Positions 11,039 through 20,682 of a DNA stretch of 64,000 nt are shown here, piece by piece; the stretch's first letter is position 1, and each line of letters starts with the position of its first letter. The translations under genes were made by a program, and so were the position numbers. The DNA comes from Pedobacter sp. W3I1 (GTDB taxonomy: Bacteria > Bacteroidota > Bacteroidia > Sphingobacteriales > Sphingobacteriaceae): positions 5,704,001-5,768,000 of the forward strand of contig NZ_JAUSXN010000001.1 in the NCBI RefSeq assembly GCF_030816015.1. The letters run 5' to 3'. The notes below the pieces were generated by a model that saw only the letters and a program-made list of their open reading frames with translations, had not been told where the DNA came from and searched no databases.

Positions 11039-12529
11039 CTAAGATTTGGTCTTCGCCATATCGATCATCATGGTTAATTCATCAACGGCAGCTTCATTGC
11101 TTCCATCAAAACCCGTTAACTTAAATCTGATGTTACCCATGCCATCAATTACAAATTTAGCAGGAATACCCGCCACATTATAACTGCTTACCACTTTGTT
11201 CTTTTTAGTTTGTACATCTTTAAGATCCATTAAAACCTCAAAGTTATATTTCATGCTTTTGATGAAAGTGGTTGCATCTTCTGTAGGATTGGCAGCATTT
11301 TCCCAGGTGTGGATGAATAAAAATTTAACGTTCGAATCATCTTTGTATTTGTTTACAGCCATTTGCATGGCCGGGAAAGAGGCCTTGCAAGGACCGCACC
11401 ATGTAGCCCAAAAATCAAGAATAACAATTTTGCCTTTATAATCAGTTAGTGAAACCTGCTTGCCATCCAAATCTGTCAAAGTAAAGTTTGCTGCAGGCTC
11501 TTTAACCATATCTTTTGTCAGTTTTTTACTTAAAGTTTCCAGGTAGCTTTTTCTTATTGCAGCTGCAAATTCATCAAAACCAGCATCACTACCTTTAACC
11601 TTAACATAGAGTTTTTTAAAATCATCGGCCATAGCTGTATTTGCTTTTCCGGCTTTAACTACCTCTTCCAGTTTTTCGTAAGCCTCTTGATTTCTGTTTA
11701 AACCCATGAGAATTTGTGCATAGCGATAATTTAACTGTGGATTAAGCGCTGTACTACTCTTATAAGCCATCTCTGAATACTTTAATGCTTCTGTATACTT
11801 TTTACGCTCGAAAAGAATATTGGCATAAGTGCTGGTTAAGCCTGCATAACCCGATGCTGAAAACTTTGCCCAGTTTTCATTGCCTTTTTTACCATCTAAG
11901 TAAGAAAAAGCATTATCCATCGCCATTTTAGCGTAAATCTCTGCATTGGCCAAATCGCCATTTTTATAAAAAGCAGTTGTAAGTCCCGAGTATGCGTTTC
12001 CCTTCCAGAAATCTACTTCCAGCATTTTTGCATAAGCATTGGCTTTAGCTACATTTTTTTCTGCGGCAAACTTTCCAGCTATCATAGCCCGGACATAATC
12101 ATAAGCTAAACGGTCATCAACCTTTATGTTTTCGTAATTTTCTGGTGGAAATTTTTTGATCCATGTTCTGTAGGCAGCTTCTGCTTCTGCGGCCGTTTTT
12201 AGTTCATAAAAACCCTTTGACGCTTCACCCCTAGCCTGTGTTCCTAATGGAAACCGGGTTACAACATCTTTGTAAAGTTTTTCAGATTGTTTTGCGTCGC
12301 CCAATCTGTAATAATAATTTGCAGCGGTTAGCACCATCTTCTCCGTTTTGCCATCAGCCAGCTCGGCCAGTTTGGTTCTCAATAATTGTTTATCGGATGA
12401 ATCTTTAGATGAAACCAATCTGTTTAAATAGGTTATGGTTGTATCTGCAGCTGGTTTGCTTTGTGCATTAACCACATTAAATACTGCAACTAGCGAAAGC
12501 AAAGCGCAGATCGTTTTTAAAAATTTCAT
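11039..12529 (-). CDS. Secreted TPR protein with C-terminal TlpA-like thioredoxin domain
   Basis: About 496 residues, starting at the ATG at 12529 which opens a clear signal peptide (MKFLKTICALLS to VNAQ); in-frame codons further upstream add a non-signal extension and were not used. Residues about 40-330 form alpha-helical TPR-like pairs, and about 360-490 is an AhpC/TSA-TlpA thioredoxin domain with the redox motif WCGPC at 377-381 and a cis-Pro region AGIPAKFVID. Proteins of this kind often end SusC/SusD operons in Pedobacter relatives, but their substrates are unknown. It lies 73 bp downstream of the SusD stop, with a hairpin in the gap. A periplasmic thiol-disulfide role is inferred from the motif. 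Confidence 0.88.
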   Translation of the reverse strand: MKFLKTICALLSLVAVFNVVNAQSKPAADTTITYLNRLVSSKDSSDKQLLRTKLAELADGKTEKMVLTAANYYYRLGDAKQSEKLYKDVVTRFPLGTQARGEASKGFYELKTAAEAEAAYRTWIKKFPPENYENIKVDDRLAYDYVRAMIAGKFAAEKNVAKANAYAKMLEVDFWKGNAYSGLTTAFYKNGDLANAEIYAKMAMDNAFSYLDGKKGNENWAKFSASGYAGLTSTYANILFERKKYTEALKYSEMAYKSSTALNPQLNYRYAQILMGLNRNQEAYEKLEEVVKAGKANTAMADDFKKLYVKVKGSDAGFDEFAAAIRKSYLETLSKKLTKDMVKEPAANFTLTDLDGKQVSLTDYKGKIVILDFWATWCGPCKASFPAMQMAVNKYKDDSNVKFLFIHTWENAANPTEDATTFIKSMKYNFEVLMDLKDVQTKKNKVVSSYNVAGIPAKFVIDGMGNIRFKLTGFDGSNEAAVDELTMMIDMAKTKS

Positions 12530-12560
12530 AGTAACTTTCTGTTTAGTATTGTAAATGAAA

Positions 12561-12592
12561 CTGTCCATCAGATTTAAAAACCGGATGGACAG
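12561..12592 (-). terminator. Intercistronic hairpin between SusD and thioredoxin-like genes
   Basis: A 9-bp perfect stem (CTGTCCATC at 12561-12569, GATGGACAG at 12584-12592) with a 14-base loop, followed in the transcription direction by TTTCATTT. It could attenuate read-through into the downstream gene or protect the susCD message. Confidence 0.45.
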
Positions 12593-12602
12593 ATTAAAAC
12601 AT

Positions 12603-13988
12603 TTAATTATAACCCGGATTTTGAGTTAGATTAGCATTCAATAATAACTGTGCGGAAGGAATTGGCAGGAGTTGAGCTGTGGTTTTGTAAGTCGTTTTCA
12701 AAGGACCCAATACTGCATCAGCCGTTGCCGTTCTCTTTAAATCGAACCACCTGTTGCCAAATTCGCCGAAGAGTTCCAGCTTTCTTTCTTTTGCAATTGC
12801 AGTTAGCAATGTGCCTTGTGTTGAAGCTGTTGTATTTGGCAGCCCTGCTCTTGTACGAATTATATTCAAATCACTTTGTGCACCCGCTATATCCGTTTGT
12901 TGCGCTCTGGCCTCAGCACGAATAAGATATAGCTCTGCAAGCCGTAAAAGTACGGTGTATTCATTACCTACTGTTGCTGCGGTAGCTGTTTGCACTTTGT
13001 ATTTATTGATTCTGTAATATTTAATCGCATTGAAAGTGGTAGAATCAACCCAGGCTGTTTTACGGTTATCATTTAACTCAAAATCTTTTGTGAAATTATT
13101 ATACAACACATAATCTGGAGGCGCAACATTATTAGCAGAACTAGTTGTACGATACCTGGAAAAACCCGAAGCACCATAAAGCGTTGATAACTGAAGAATG
13201 GTTTCAGGGCTGGTATTAATAAAGGCATTAGCCAAAGTTGCCATAGTATACACTCCAGATCCAATAACCTTACTGGCCTCAGCCTCTGCATTTACGTAAT
13301 CTTTGTTATATAGATAAACCTTAGCTAATAGCGCAGTAGCTGCCCATTTATTGGCCCTAATTTTTAAGGTTGCTGTACCTGCGTAGGTTAAAGGTAAAAG
13401 GCTCTGTGCATCTTTCAAATCGGCAATTATTTGCGTATAATTCTCTGCAACGGTTGATCGTGGCGTAAGTGCATTGTTCAGTTCGGTAACATCCGAACTA
13501 ATGGGCACACCGCCATAAAAATTAACCATGTTGAAATACATAAGCGCCCTAAAAAATTTAGCCTCGCCCGTGAGCTGGTTTTTTACAGCAGCAGTTACCC
13601 CTGCTGATTTATTTATACCATCGATAATCAGATTACTTTCTCTGATCACCTGATAAGGATAATCCCATAGATAGACATAAAGCCCATTTGTTGGGGCTAC
13701 CACATTCTGACTATACTGTATCAAATCGGAAGTGGAGGTGGTATTTTGTAATTCATCAGCAGAAAGGCCGCCTAACCAGCTTACGTACTGAAGTGAATTT
13801 ACCGTTGGATAATAAGAGTATAGTGCCAATGTAGCGCTTGTGGCCGAAGCATCACTTGCGAAGGCATTTTCTCTGGAAATCAGGTTTGTTGCCAGATCAG
13901 CTTCCAGATATTTTTTACATGAGGATAAAGCGATAACAAGTACGCCCAGCATCATAATCTTTTTAAAAAACATATAATTAATTTTCAT
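12603..13988 (-). CDS. RagB/SusD family lipoprotein of the FecIR-controlled locus
   Basis: 461 residues with a lipobox ending ALSSC (Cys24). Family landmarks are LTGEAKFFRALMYFNMVNFYGGVPI in the N-terminal half, LLRLAELYLIRAEARAQ and KERKLELFGEFGNRWFDLKR in the C-terminal half. This is the compact SusD type usually paired with STN-bearing SusC proteins. The start lies 11 bp after the SusC stop, so the two are co-transcribed. As a surface lipoprotein it should cap the SusC channel; the ligand cannot be deduced because no enzyme gene is linked. Confidence 0.93.
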   Translation of the reverse strand: MKINYMFFKKIMMLGVLVIALSSCKKYLEADLATNLISRENAFASDASATSATLALYSYYPTVNSLQYVSWLGGLSADELQNTTSTSDLIQYSQNVVAPTNGLYVYLWDYPYQVIRESNLIIDGINKSAGVTAAVKNQLTGEAKFFRALMYFNMVNFYGGVPISSDVTELNNALTPRSTVAENYTQIIADLKDAQSLLPLTYAGTATLKIRANKWAATALLAKVYLYNKDYVNAEAEASKVIGSGVYTMATLANAFINTSPETILQLSTLYGASGFSRYRTTSSANNVAPPDYVLYNNFTKDFELNDNRKTAWVDSTTFNAIKYYRINKYKVQTATAATVGNEYTVLLRLAELYLIRAEARAQQTDIAGAQSDLNIIRTRAGLPNTTASTQGTLLTAIAKERKLELFGEFGNRWFDLKRTATADAVLGPLKTTYKTTAQLLPIPSAQLLLNANLTQNPGYN

Positions 13989-13999
13989 AACGCTCCGAA

Positions 14000-16900
14000 T
14001 TAAAGTGAACAGTTTAAACCAAAAACAATTGTACGTAACTGAGGTGCAGCAATGTACTGTCCGGTTCCAAGTGCAGGACCAGTGCCCGGCACTGTTGAAT
14101 CAGGATCGTAAGTATATTTCTGTTTGGCCCAGGTATACAGGTTCTGCCCCTGAACGTATACAGTTAGATTTGACATTTTTAGCTTATTGGCCAAAGCTTT
14201 AGGAAATGAATAATTTAAGCTTACCGTTTTTAGTTTCAGGTAAGAAGCATCGCCCCAGTTTACATCCGAAGAAGTTAAATTATTATACGATGGATCACTT
14301 GCTACAGATGCAGCCGGGAAAAGCGCGTTATCGCCTACCGCAGCCCAACGGTTCAGCAACGCTGTGCTTTGGTTAGTATAATTAAATCCTGCCGGATTTG
14401 AGCCTAATGTAGAATTTAGAATACCATAGCGGTGATTGTACTGAAATATAAAATCCAGCGCAAAACCTTTATAGCTGATGCTGTTGTTCATCCCTCCAAA
14501 ATATGGGTGACCATAGTAACCGATATAACGGTCTGCAGCAAAACTAATCGCACCATCACCGTTTAAATCCTGGTAAGTTGGAAGTCCTGTGGCTGGATTA
14601 ACACCAGTGTATTTATAAAAGCGTTTGATATCAGTCGGTTCCCCCACAACATAAGTACTCGCATAAAAAGTATTTGCCAGGTTATCGAATTTAAGGAGTT
14701 TACTTCTGATTATGGTCAGGTTGATATTGGTTGTCCACCTGAAATCGCCAGCTGCTACGTTAACAGTCGTTAATTCAAATTCGAAACCTTTGTTCTGTAC
14801 AGTTGCATCAAGATTAGCGGTGTATCCGGTACTGCCGGTTTGAGATGCGATTGTGACAAAATTTAAGAGGTCAGAAACACGGTTTCGAAAGTAATCAGCT
14901 TTCAGCATAATCCTGTCTTTCAAAAACCCAAGTTCTATAGCAACATCAAGTTTTTTATTGGTTTCCCATTTCAGATCAGGATTTTGAATATTTGAGGGAA
15001 TAATCGTTGTTGAACCATCGTAATTAGAAGCAGAGCCAGAAGTGGCGTAAAGCCCAAGGTATTGATAATTCGGAATCTGATCGTTACCGGTAATACCATA
15101 ACTCGCCCTTAATTTACCAAAGCTTAAGAAAGTTAAATCTTTCGCAAAATCTTCCTGCGTAAATATCCACGATGCGCCAACTGCACCAAAATTACCAAAC
15201 TTGTTATTATCTCCGAAACGTGAAGAACCATCTCTTCTAAAGGTTCCATCAACAATATATTTTCCTTTCCAGTTATAATTTAAACGGCCAAAAACAGCAT
15301 TGTATTTATAAATGCTGCTTGCATTACCAGACGTAGTTATTGCAGATGCACCCGTTAGTGTGTTCAATAAACCCTCATTATTATAACCAGTACCCAATAG
15401 GGAAATTCCGGTTGCATTGGTTTTTTGAAATGTTGTACCTACTAAAGCTTCTAAATTACCCTCGCCAATTCTGGCATTATAAACAGCCTGCGGTTCAATA
15501 ATGTAATTATCGTTATTGTTATCTGTATACTGCAATGTACTCACCCGCGAGGTGGCAGGATTTTGTGAGCTTGCCGGAATGATTTGTTGTTGTTTTAACC
15601 GGGTAGTGGTATAACCTAAATTTACCCTTAAGGTAAGGTTGCTTAATATTTTATACGATAAGTTGAGGTTAGAAATTAGATTTGTAGTTTGTGCATCCGT
15701 TCTTTTCGGATCGTAAGACAAGGGGCTGGTTGATGTCCAGTTAACCGTTCCGTTTGCATTATACAGCGGATAGTTTGGTGCAAGTGTATAAATGCTGCTC
15801 AAATCGGTATTCGGCAATAAATTTTTCATGTAGGCATAGTTTACCGAACCATCTATACTAAACTTTCCGTCTGCACTTTTATGTCCTGCGGTTAACCTGC
15901 TGGAGAATGTGGTGGCACCAAAATCACTTCCATAAACTGTCCCCTGCTTGCGGTAAGTGGAAGAAAACAGAAAAGAATTTTGTGCATTGCCACCAGAAAC
16001 TGAAGCCGTTAGGTTTGTGGTGTGTGCAGTATGTCCGATGAAATATTTCTGCCAGTCGGTATAGGCATTCTGATCCCAGGTAACCAAATCTAAAGCGTTT
16101 GCGGCAGTTGGTGTTACGCCCGACCTGGCAAAAGCAGCCTTACGCATGGCCAGATATTCCTGCGTATTCATCATCGGGATATAGTTGGCTACATCAGACA
16201 AACCAGTGTTTAAGTTAAAATTATAGCTTGTTTTTCCTTTGCTCCCTTTCTTGGTGGTAATTAATACCACACCATTCGAACCCCGCGAACCGTAAATAGC
16301 GGTGGCATCAGCATCTTTTAAAATATCGATGCGTTCGATATCTTCAGGAGCTATCATACTAAATGGGCTAATTGCTCCATTTGCCGCCGAAACACCATTG
16401 GCGTTAAGGTTATCTGTAGCGGGTTGAGCACCATTAAAAAGTGTAAACGGAACACCATCGATAACATATAGTGGAATAAATCCTGCGCCGGAAAGCCCGG
16501 TGAAAGCACCACGGATATTCATTCTTACACCAGCGCCCGGCAAACCATTATCCTGGGTAACCTGCACACCTGAAATTCTTCCCTGAAGAGCCAGTAATGG
16601 GTTTTCGATCGTTTGTTTACCAATCTCGGCAGCAGTAATAGAACTTACCGAACCTGTATTGTTTCTTTTTGTTGTGGTTCCGTAACCAATTACCTGAACC
16701 TGATCTAGAGAGGAGGCCGAAACTGAAAGGCTGATATCAAGCAAACTTGCCACGCCACTTTGCAACAAACCCTGGCTTATTTTCAGTTCTTTTGTTTCAT
16801 AACCAATATACGAAATCACCAGAATATCGTTTTCTTCTAAATCCAGAACGAAAGCACCTGTTGAGCCCGTTATTGCATATTTTTTAGTTCCCTTTACGGT

Positions 16901-17359
16901 AACTGTTGCACCTGCAAGCGGGTTTTTATCTTCATCTACAATTCTTCCATTAAATCGTGATGAAGCGAAAACAGAAGCCACTTTTTCAAAGAAAGATGGG
17001 ACTTCTTTTTTAATCAGGATCGTATTTTGCTCAATAGTATAAGTAAGCGATTTATTTTTAAGCACTGTATTTAAAACCTGTTCGAGTGGCGTACCCTTGA
17101 AATTAACAGTAATTCTCGCTTCATCATTTAAGATATTGGTAGCATATAAAATCCTGTAGTTGGTTTGTTTTTCTACTTCCTTGAATAAGTTATCAATGGT
17201 TACATTTTTTCCAGAAAAAGTTAATTTCTGAGCGAAACTACTGGCACTAGCATGCATGATAATGGTGGTCATGATCATAATGGTGAGCTTCATAATAAGC
17301 AGGATTTTTTTGGGCAGGCACGAGGAATGCCTTCCTTGATGATAAGGATTAAAATTCAT
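14000..17359 (-). CDS. SusC/RagA TonB-dependent transducer with STN domain
   Basis: 1,119 residues. A long leader with two Lys-rich steps before the hydrophobic stretch (about 1-43) is typical of this subclass, so the first ATG is kept. Then come an STN domain (about 45-120, LTFSGKNVTIDNLFKEVEKQ), CarboxypepD-reg (about 133-215), the plug starting TTTKRNNTGSVSSI, and a 22-strand-type barrel ending VFGLNCSL. The STN domain contacts a FecR-type anti-sigma factor in the periplasm, and the fecR and ECF sigma genes lie just upstream in the same direction: a cell-surface signalling locus. The frame is intact, unlike the other SusC here. Confidence 0.94.
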   Translation of the reverse strand: MNFNPYHQGRHSSCLPKKILLIMKLTIMIMTTIIMHASASSFAQKLTFSGKNVTIDNLFKEVEKQTNYRILYATNILNDEARITVNFKGTPLEQVLNTVLKNKSLTYTIEQNTILIKKEVPSFFEKVASVFASSRFNGRIVDEDKNPLAGATVTVKGTKKYAITGSTGAFVLDLEENDILVISYIGYETKELKISQGLLQSGVASLLDISLSVSASSLDQVQVIGYGTTTKRNNTGSVSSITAAEIGKQTIENPLLALQGRISGVQVTQDNGLPGAGVRMNIRGAFTGLSGAGFIPLYVIDGVPFTLFNGAQPATDNLNANGVSAANGAISPFSMIAPEDIERIDILKDADATAIYGSRGSNGVVLITTKKGSKGKTSYNFNLNTGLSDVANYIPMMNTQEYLAMRKAAFARSGVTPTAANALDLVTWDQNAYTDWQKYFIGHTAHTTNLTASVSGGNAQNSFLFSSTYRKQGTVYGSDFGATTFSSRLTAGHKSADGKFSIDGSVNYAYMKNLLPNTDLSSIYTLAPNYPLYNANGTVNWTSTSPLSYDPKRTDAQTTNLISNLNLSYKILSNLTLRVNLGYTTTRLKQQQIIPASSQNPATSRVSTLQYTDNNNDNYIIEPQAVYNARIGEGNLEALVGTTFQKTNATGISLLGTGYNNEGLLNTLTGASAITTSGNASSIYKYNAVFGRLNYNWKGKYIVDGTFRRDGSSRFGDNNKFGNFGAVGASWIFTQEDFAKDLTFLSFGKLRASYGITGNDQIPNYQYLGLYATSGSASNYDGSTTIIPSNIQNPDLKWETNKKLDVAIELGFLKDRIMLKADYFRNRVSDLLNFVTIASQTGSTGYTANLDATVQNKGFEFELTTVNVAAGDFRWTTNINLTIIRSKLLKFDNLANTFYASTYVVGEPTDIKRFYKYTGVNPATGLPTYQDLNGDGAISFAADRYIGYYGHPYFGGMNNSISYKGFALDFIFQYNHRYGILNSTLGSNPAGFNYTNQSTALLNRWAAVGDNALFPAASVASDPSYNNLTSSDVNWGDASYLKLKTVSLNYSFPKALANKLKMSNLTVYVQGQNLYTWAKQKYTYDPDSTVPGTGPALGTGQYIAAPQLRTIVFGLNCSL

Positions 17360-17433
17360 ATTTTTGTTTGTTTGGGTTAATGCGAAAATGGACCTTGAAA
17401 TTTGTTTTTAAAGGGTTAACTCAGATATTTTAG

Positions 17434-17462
17434 CCATGGATGTGCTGGTAACACATTCATGG
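17434..17462 (-). terminator. Hairpin between FecR and SusC genes
   Basis: An 11-bp stem with one mismatch (CCATGGATGTG at 17434-17444, CACATTCATGG at 17452-17462) in the 221-bp gap between fecR-like and susC-like genes. A T6 tract follows it on the plus strand, so it resembles a terminator best in the opposite direction; on the minus strand it may act as an attenuator separating the regulatory and transport parts of the locus. Confidence 0.4.
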
Positions 17463-17580
17463 TTTTTTCCTGTAAACCTGTCTGTTCCTTAACGCGGCTG
17501 GAGTAGTTTTTGCTTCATGTTTTTGGTTTAATTTGTTGATAATTTATTTTTTTACAAGGGTGGTTAACCCCTGAGGCGTA

Positions 17581-18735
17581 TTATTTTACGGTTATCACCT
17601 TACCGTTTATATAAAATTTAATATTTCCTGTTTCTTCGAGCATTTTAAGTACAACTGAAATCTGATCGAAACGGGAGACCGAACCTGAAAAAGATGGTAA
17701 ATTATCGAGCCTGTTTTCCAACACAAAATCTACTCCATACCATCTTGATAGCTTGCGCAGAATACTTTTCAATCCTTCATCTTTAAAGCGGAATTCTCCG
17801 TTTTTCCAGTCAATCGCTGTTGAAGCATCAACCTGTTTCACATCGAAATTATTTCCGGTTAAAATTGCCTGCTCATTTGGAGCTATAATTTTTTCAGTAT
17901 CAGCGTTCCTTAACTTTACTGAACCTTCTAAAAGCGTAGTTTTAATTACGGGTTCGTTGCTATAACTGTTGATATTAAAATGCGTTCCTAAAACTTCTAC
18001 TTCCTGCGAACCGCTGTTTACGAGAAATGCATGTACTTTATCCTTTGCAACCTCAAAATAGGCCTCACCATTAAGTTCTACATTACGTTTTAAACCGTCG
18101 AAACGATTGGGAAATTTCAGTTTGCTTCCTGCGTTTAACCAAACTTTTGTGCCGTCAGGCAGGTTTACCTGATATTGTCCACCCAAAGGAGTTTCAATAG
18201 TACTGTAGCTTACCGCACTTTTTCGGTCCGCACCCTTCAATACCGAAAATACCAATAAACCATTGGCCGCTTTCTGAATACTTATTCCATCCAACTTTGC
18301 AAGTTCACCTGTATTGCTATTATCAAGATTAATTTTCCTGCCATCGGCCAAGGTTAAGATGGCCTTATTACTACCTGGCTGAACATCATTTGCGTATCTT
18401 TTATCGACAGATTCATTTCTGGTTTTGAAGAAATATAATCCTCCAAGAAGCAAAACAACAATAGCCGCAGCTACCGTAGAAATAAACCAAAGCTTTTGGA
18501 ATTTGGGTTTGCCTTTAGTTTCGGGCACCAAAACAACCGAATCATAACCCAAAACCTGGCGATCAATTTTTTGCTTTATTTTTTTTCCAAAAAGTTCTTT
18601 TTCAGTTTCTGACCTGTTCCAGTAATTTGACAGTAACTGTTCTTCTATAAAAGAATCGACTACATGTTGTTCTCCAGGACTTGCACTCTCATCCAGATAT
18701 TTCTTTAATAATGCTTTAGCTTGATCGGTTTTCAT
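17581..18735 (-). CDS. FecR-family anti-sigma factor with DUF4974 domain
   Basis: 384 residues. The cytoplasmic part (about 1-90) should hold the ECF sigma factor; a single membrane helix lies at about 92-112 (STVAAAIVVLLLGGLYFF); the periplasmic FecR domain follows (about 125-300, including LPDGTKVWLNAGSKLKFPNRF and GEAYFEVAKD), then a DUF4974 domain (about 315-384, FRFKDEGLKSILRKLSRWYG) that receives the signal from the STN domain of the SusC transducer downstream. It follows the sigma gene after a gap of about 100 bp. Confidence 0.93.
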   Translation of the reverse strand: MKTDQAKALLKKYLDESASPGEQHVVDSFIEEQLLSNYWNRSETEKELFGKKIKQKIDRQVLGYDSVVLVPETKGKPKFQKLWFISTVAAAIVVLLLGGLYFFKTRNESVDKRYANDVQPGSNKAILTLADGRKINLDNSNTGELAKLDGISIQKAANGLLVFSVLKGADRKSAVSYSTIETPLGGQYQVNLPDGTKVWLNAGSKLKFPNRFDGLKRNVELNGEAYFEVAKDKVHAFLVNSGSQEVEVLGTHFNINSYSNEPVIKTTLLEGSVKLRNADTEKIIAPNEQAILTGNNFDVKQVDASTAIDWKNGEFRFKDEGLKSILRKLSRWYGVDFVLENRLDNLPSFSGSVSRFDQISVVLKMLEETGNIKFYINGKVITVK

Positions 18736-18834
18736 AGATATATAAAACGTTTTGAATGCGTGTTATATTTAGATATTCCAAAAAAGATGTTTTGGTGGTA
18801 GATTTATTTTAAAAAAAATTAAAATAAAATTATT

Positions 18835-19428
18835 TCATCTTAAAAAATGAAATAATATGGCGCTCATCGTAATCGAAAGCTTGCCTTTTAGAGATTCTGA
18901 GATAATTTTAAGGGAATTACTGATCTGTTTTTTAACCGTTCCTTCCGAAATACCCAGCTTTTCTGATATTTCACGATAAGATAATTGCTCATCTCTACTA
19001 AGAAGATAAATTTGCTGCATTTTCTTTGGAAGCTTTGCCACTCCTTTGTCTATTTGCTCCTGTAATTCTCTAAAAGAAATGTTTTCTTCAATATCCTGAC
19101 TTTTATCCGAAATAAATTCGGCCAGTTTTTCTACAAAATCGGTTACATTTATATTCCTTTCAATATATCGCAATGACAAATTCCTAGTACTTTTAATCAG
19201 GTAGGCAGCGAGACTGCCTTTAATTACTAAGTCTTCTTTTCTGCGCCAGAGCGAAATAAAAATCTCCTGAACAATATCAGCTGATTCATCTTCAGATTTT
19301 GTTAATCTGATGGAGTATGATGCCATCTTTTCCCAATAACGATTGTAAATTTCAGAAAAAGCAGATTCATCGCCCTTTTTCAGTAAAAGCAGCAGCTCAT
19401 TATCCGATAAATGTAAAAGGGAAGCCAT
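18835..19428 (-). CDS. ECF RNA polymerase sigma-70 factor, FecI type
   Basis: 197 residues with region 2 (about 20-90, AFSEIYNRYWEKMASYSIRL, DIVQEIFISLWRRKEDL) and region 4 (about 120-180, LPKKMQQIYLLSRDEQLSYREISEKLGISEGTVKKQI). It is the first gene of the sigma-FecR-SusC-SusD-thioredoxin locus. When the transducer binds substrate the anti-sigma releases this factor to transcribe the SusC operon; that wiring is known for the family and inferred here from gene order. Confidence 0.93.
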   Translation of the reverse strand: MASLLHLSDNELLLLLKKGDESAFSEIYNRYWEKMASYSIRLTKSEDESADIVQEIFISLWRRKEDLVIKGSLAAYLIKSTRNLSLRYIERNINVTDFVEKLAEFISDKSQDIEENISFRELQEQIDKGVAKLPKKMQQIYLLSRDEQLSYREISEKLGISEGTVKKQISNSLKIISESLKGKLSITMSAILFHFLR

Positions 19429-19791
19429 AGATTTCTAAGAACACGAATATAAGCACAAAATAAATTTAAAAGGCTAAGATAATGGAATAGCTGCCTCAGT
19501 TGACTTTGTTACATAACACTTGAATGCTTACGTCAAACCCATTTTAAAGTTGTTGACAATAAGCACAAACAAATGGCAACTAATCAGGAATAATTAGTGA
19601 CTTCGATGGGTTCCCCAGGTATGGGGTATTCATGTTACAAAATGGTGAGGCCAGGGAACAGGATGGTTATAAATATCAAGACATAAAAGCACTCTTAAAA
19701 CGACCCTTTTTTGGTTGAAAATTTTTATCTTCGTGATAGTTTGAAAGGTCTTTAAGTGTTCATCCGTATCCTAAGGTAGATAAACAAATTC
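19429..19791. other. Divergent intergenic region
   Basis: 363 bp between the ECF sigma gene (minus) and the DUF2268 gene (plus). No gene is seen. An ACTAAT/ATTAGT imperfect inverted repeat lies near 19585-19605 and a TATCTTCG box at 19726-19733 resembles a -7 element for the plus-strand gene, but no convincing -33 partner was found. Confidence 0.3.
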
Positions 19792-20682
19792 ATGATGAAA
19801 TACTGTTTGTTAACGATATTCGCCATAGCCACCCAATTCAATTTCTCTTCTGCACAAACGGTGTCTGATCCGTTAAAGGTATCATTCGTTACAAAAGACA
19901 TTACTAACTTTTGGAATGCTTTCGATAAAATCGATGCTGATCCACATACTAATCCATTTGAGGAGGGCTATCTAAAGCCCGGGTCCGCTGGTATACAAGC
20001 ATTTATAAAAGGCAGAATAGAAAATGCGGGTTACTTACTTAATACAATTACGGAAAAGAGGGATGAATATATAAAAGTCAGAGCAAATACCTTAAAAATT
20101 CTCGATAATGAAAAGCAATGCCGGTCATCATTTATGGCACTGAAATATCTTTACCCTAAAGCAGTTTTCCCGAATGTATATTTTGTGATAGGGAGATTTA
20201 ATTCTGGAGGGCACTCCAGCCCAAAAGGATTGATCATTGGAGCCGAAATGACTCAATCATCAGCAGTACCATATATGGTTGCTCATGAACTTATTCACTA
20301 TCAACAAGATAGCATACCAAAGAAAAACCTCAATTTACTTGCGGCCTGCATTAATGAGGGCAGCGCTGATTTTATAGGAGAACTCATTTCTGGAGGCGGT
20401 CCAAATAGACAAACTCACCTCTACGGCAATGCAAATGAAGCGAAATTATGGGCGGAATTTAAAGAAATTATGGATGACCGTGAAGATAGCCATGACTGGA
20501 TGTATGTTTACAAGCCTAAAAATGGGTACCCAGCTGATTTAGGATATTGGATGGGGTATAAGATTACGGAAGCCTATTATAGAAAGGCTATGGATAAGAA
20601 GAAAGCAATTTCAGAAATTCTTCATATCAGAAATTTTGAAAAATTTCTAAATGATAGTGGATATGCTTCAAAGTTTAAATAA
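19792..20682 (+). CDS. Secreted DUF2268-type putative zinc protease
   Basis: 296 residues with a signal peptide (about 1-22, ending SSAQ). The zincin motif HELIH at 165-169, with Glu166 as catalytic base and both His as zinc ligands, is followed by NEGSADF with Glu189 as the likely third ligand, the gluzincin spacing. The surrounding sequence resembles predicted Zn-dependent proteases of the DUF2268 group, related to gliding protein GldB. It is probably exported to the periplasm. It stands alone on the plus strand next to a repeat island. Substrate unknown. Confidence 0.8.
   Translation: MMKYCLLTIFAIATQFNFSSAQTVSDPLKVSFVTKDITNFWNAFDKIDADPHTNPFEEGYLKPGSAGIQAFIKGRIENAGYLLNTITEKRDEYIKVRANTLKILDNEKQCRSSFMALKYLYPKAVFPNVYFVIGRFNSGGHSSPKGLIIGAEMTQSSAVPYMVAHELIHYQQDSIPKKNLNLLAACINEGSADFIGELISGGGPNRQTHLYGNANEAKLWAEFKEIMDDREDSHDWMYVYKPKNGYPADLGYWMGYKITEAYYRKAMDKKKAISEILHIRNFEKFLNDSGYASKFK

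Noticed and set aside
19792..20682. Reading of the DUF2268 protein as gliding-motility lipoprotein GldB itself
   Set aside because: No lipobox and no other gliding genes nearby; only the shared protease-like fold is supported.
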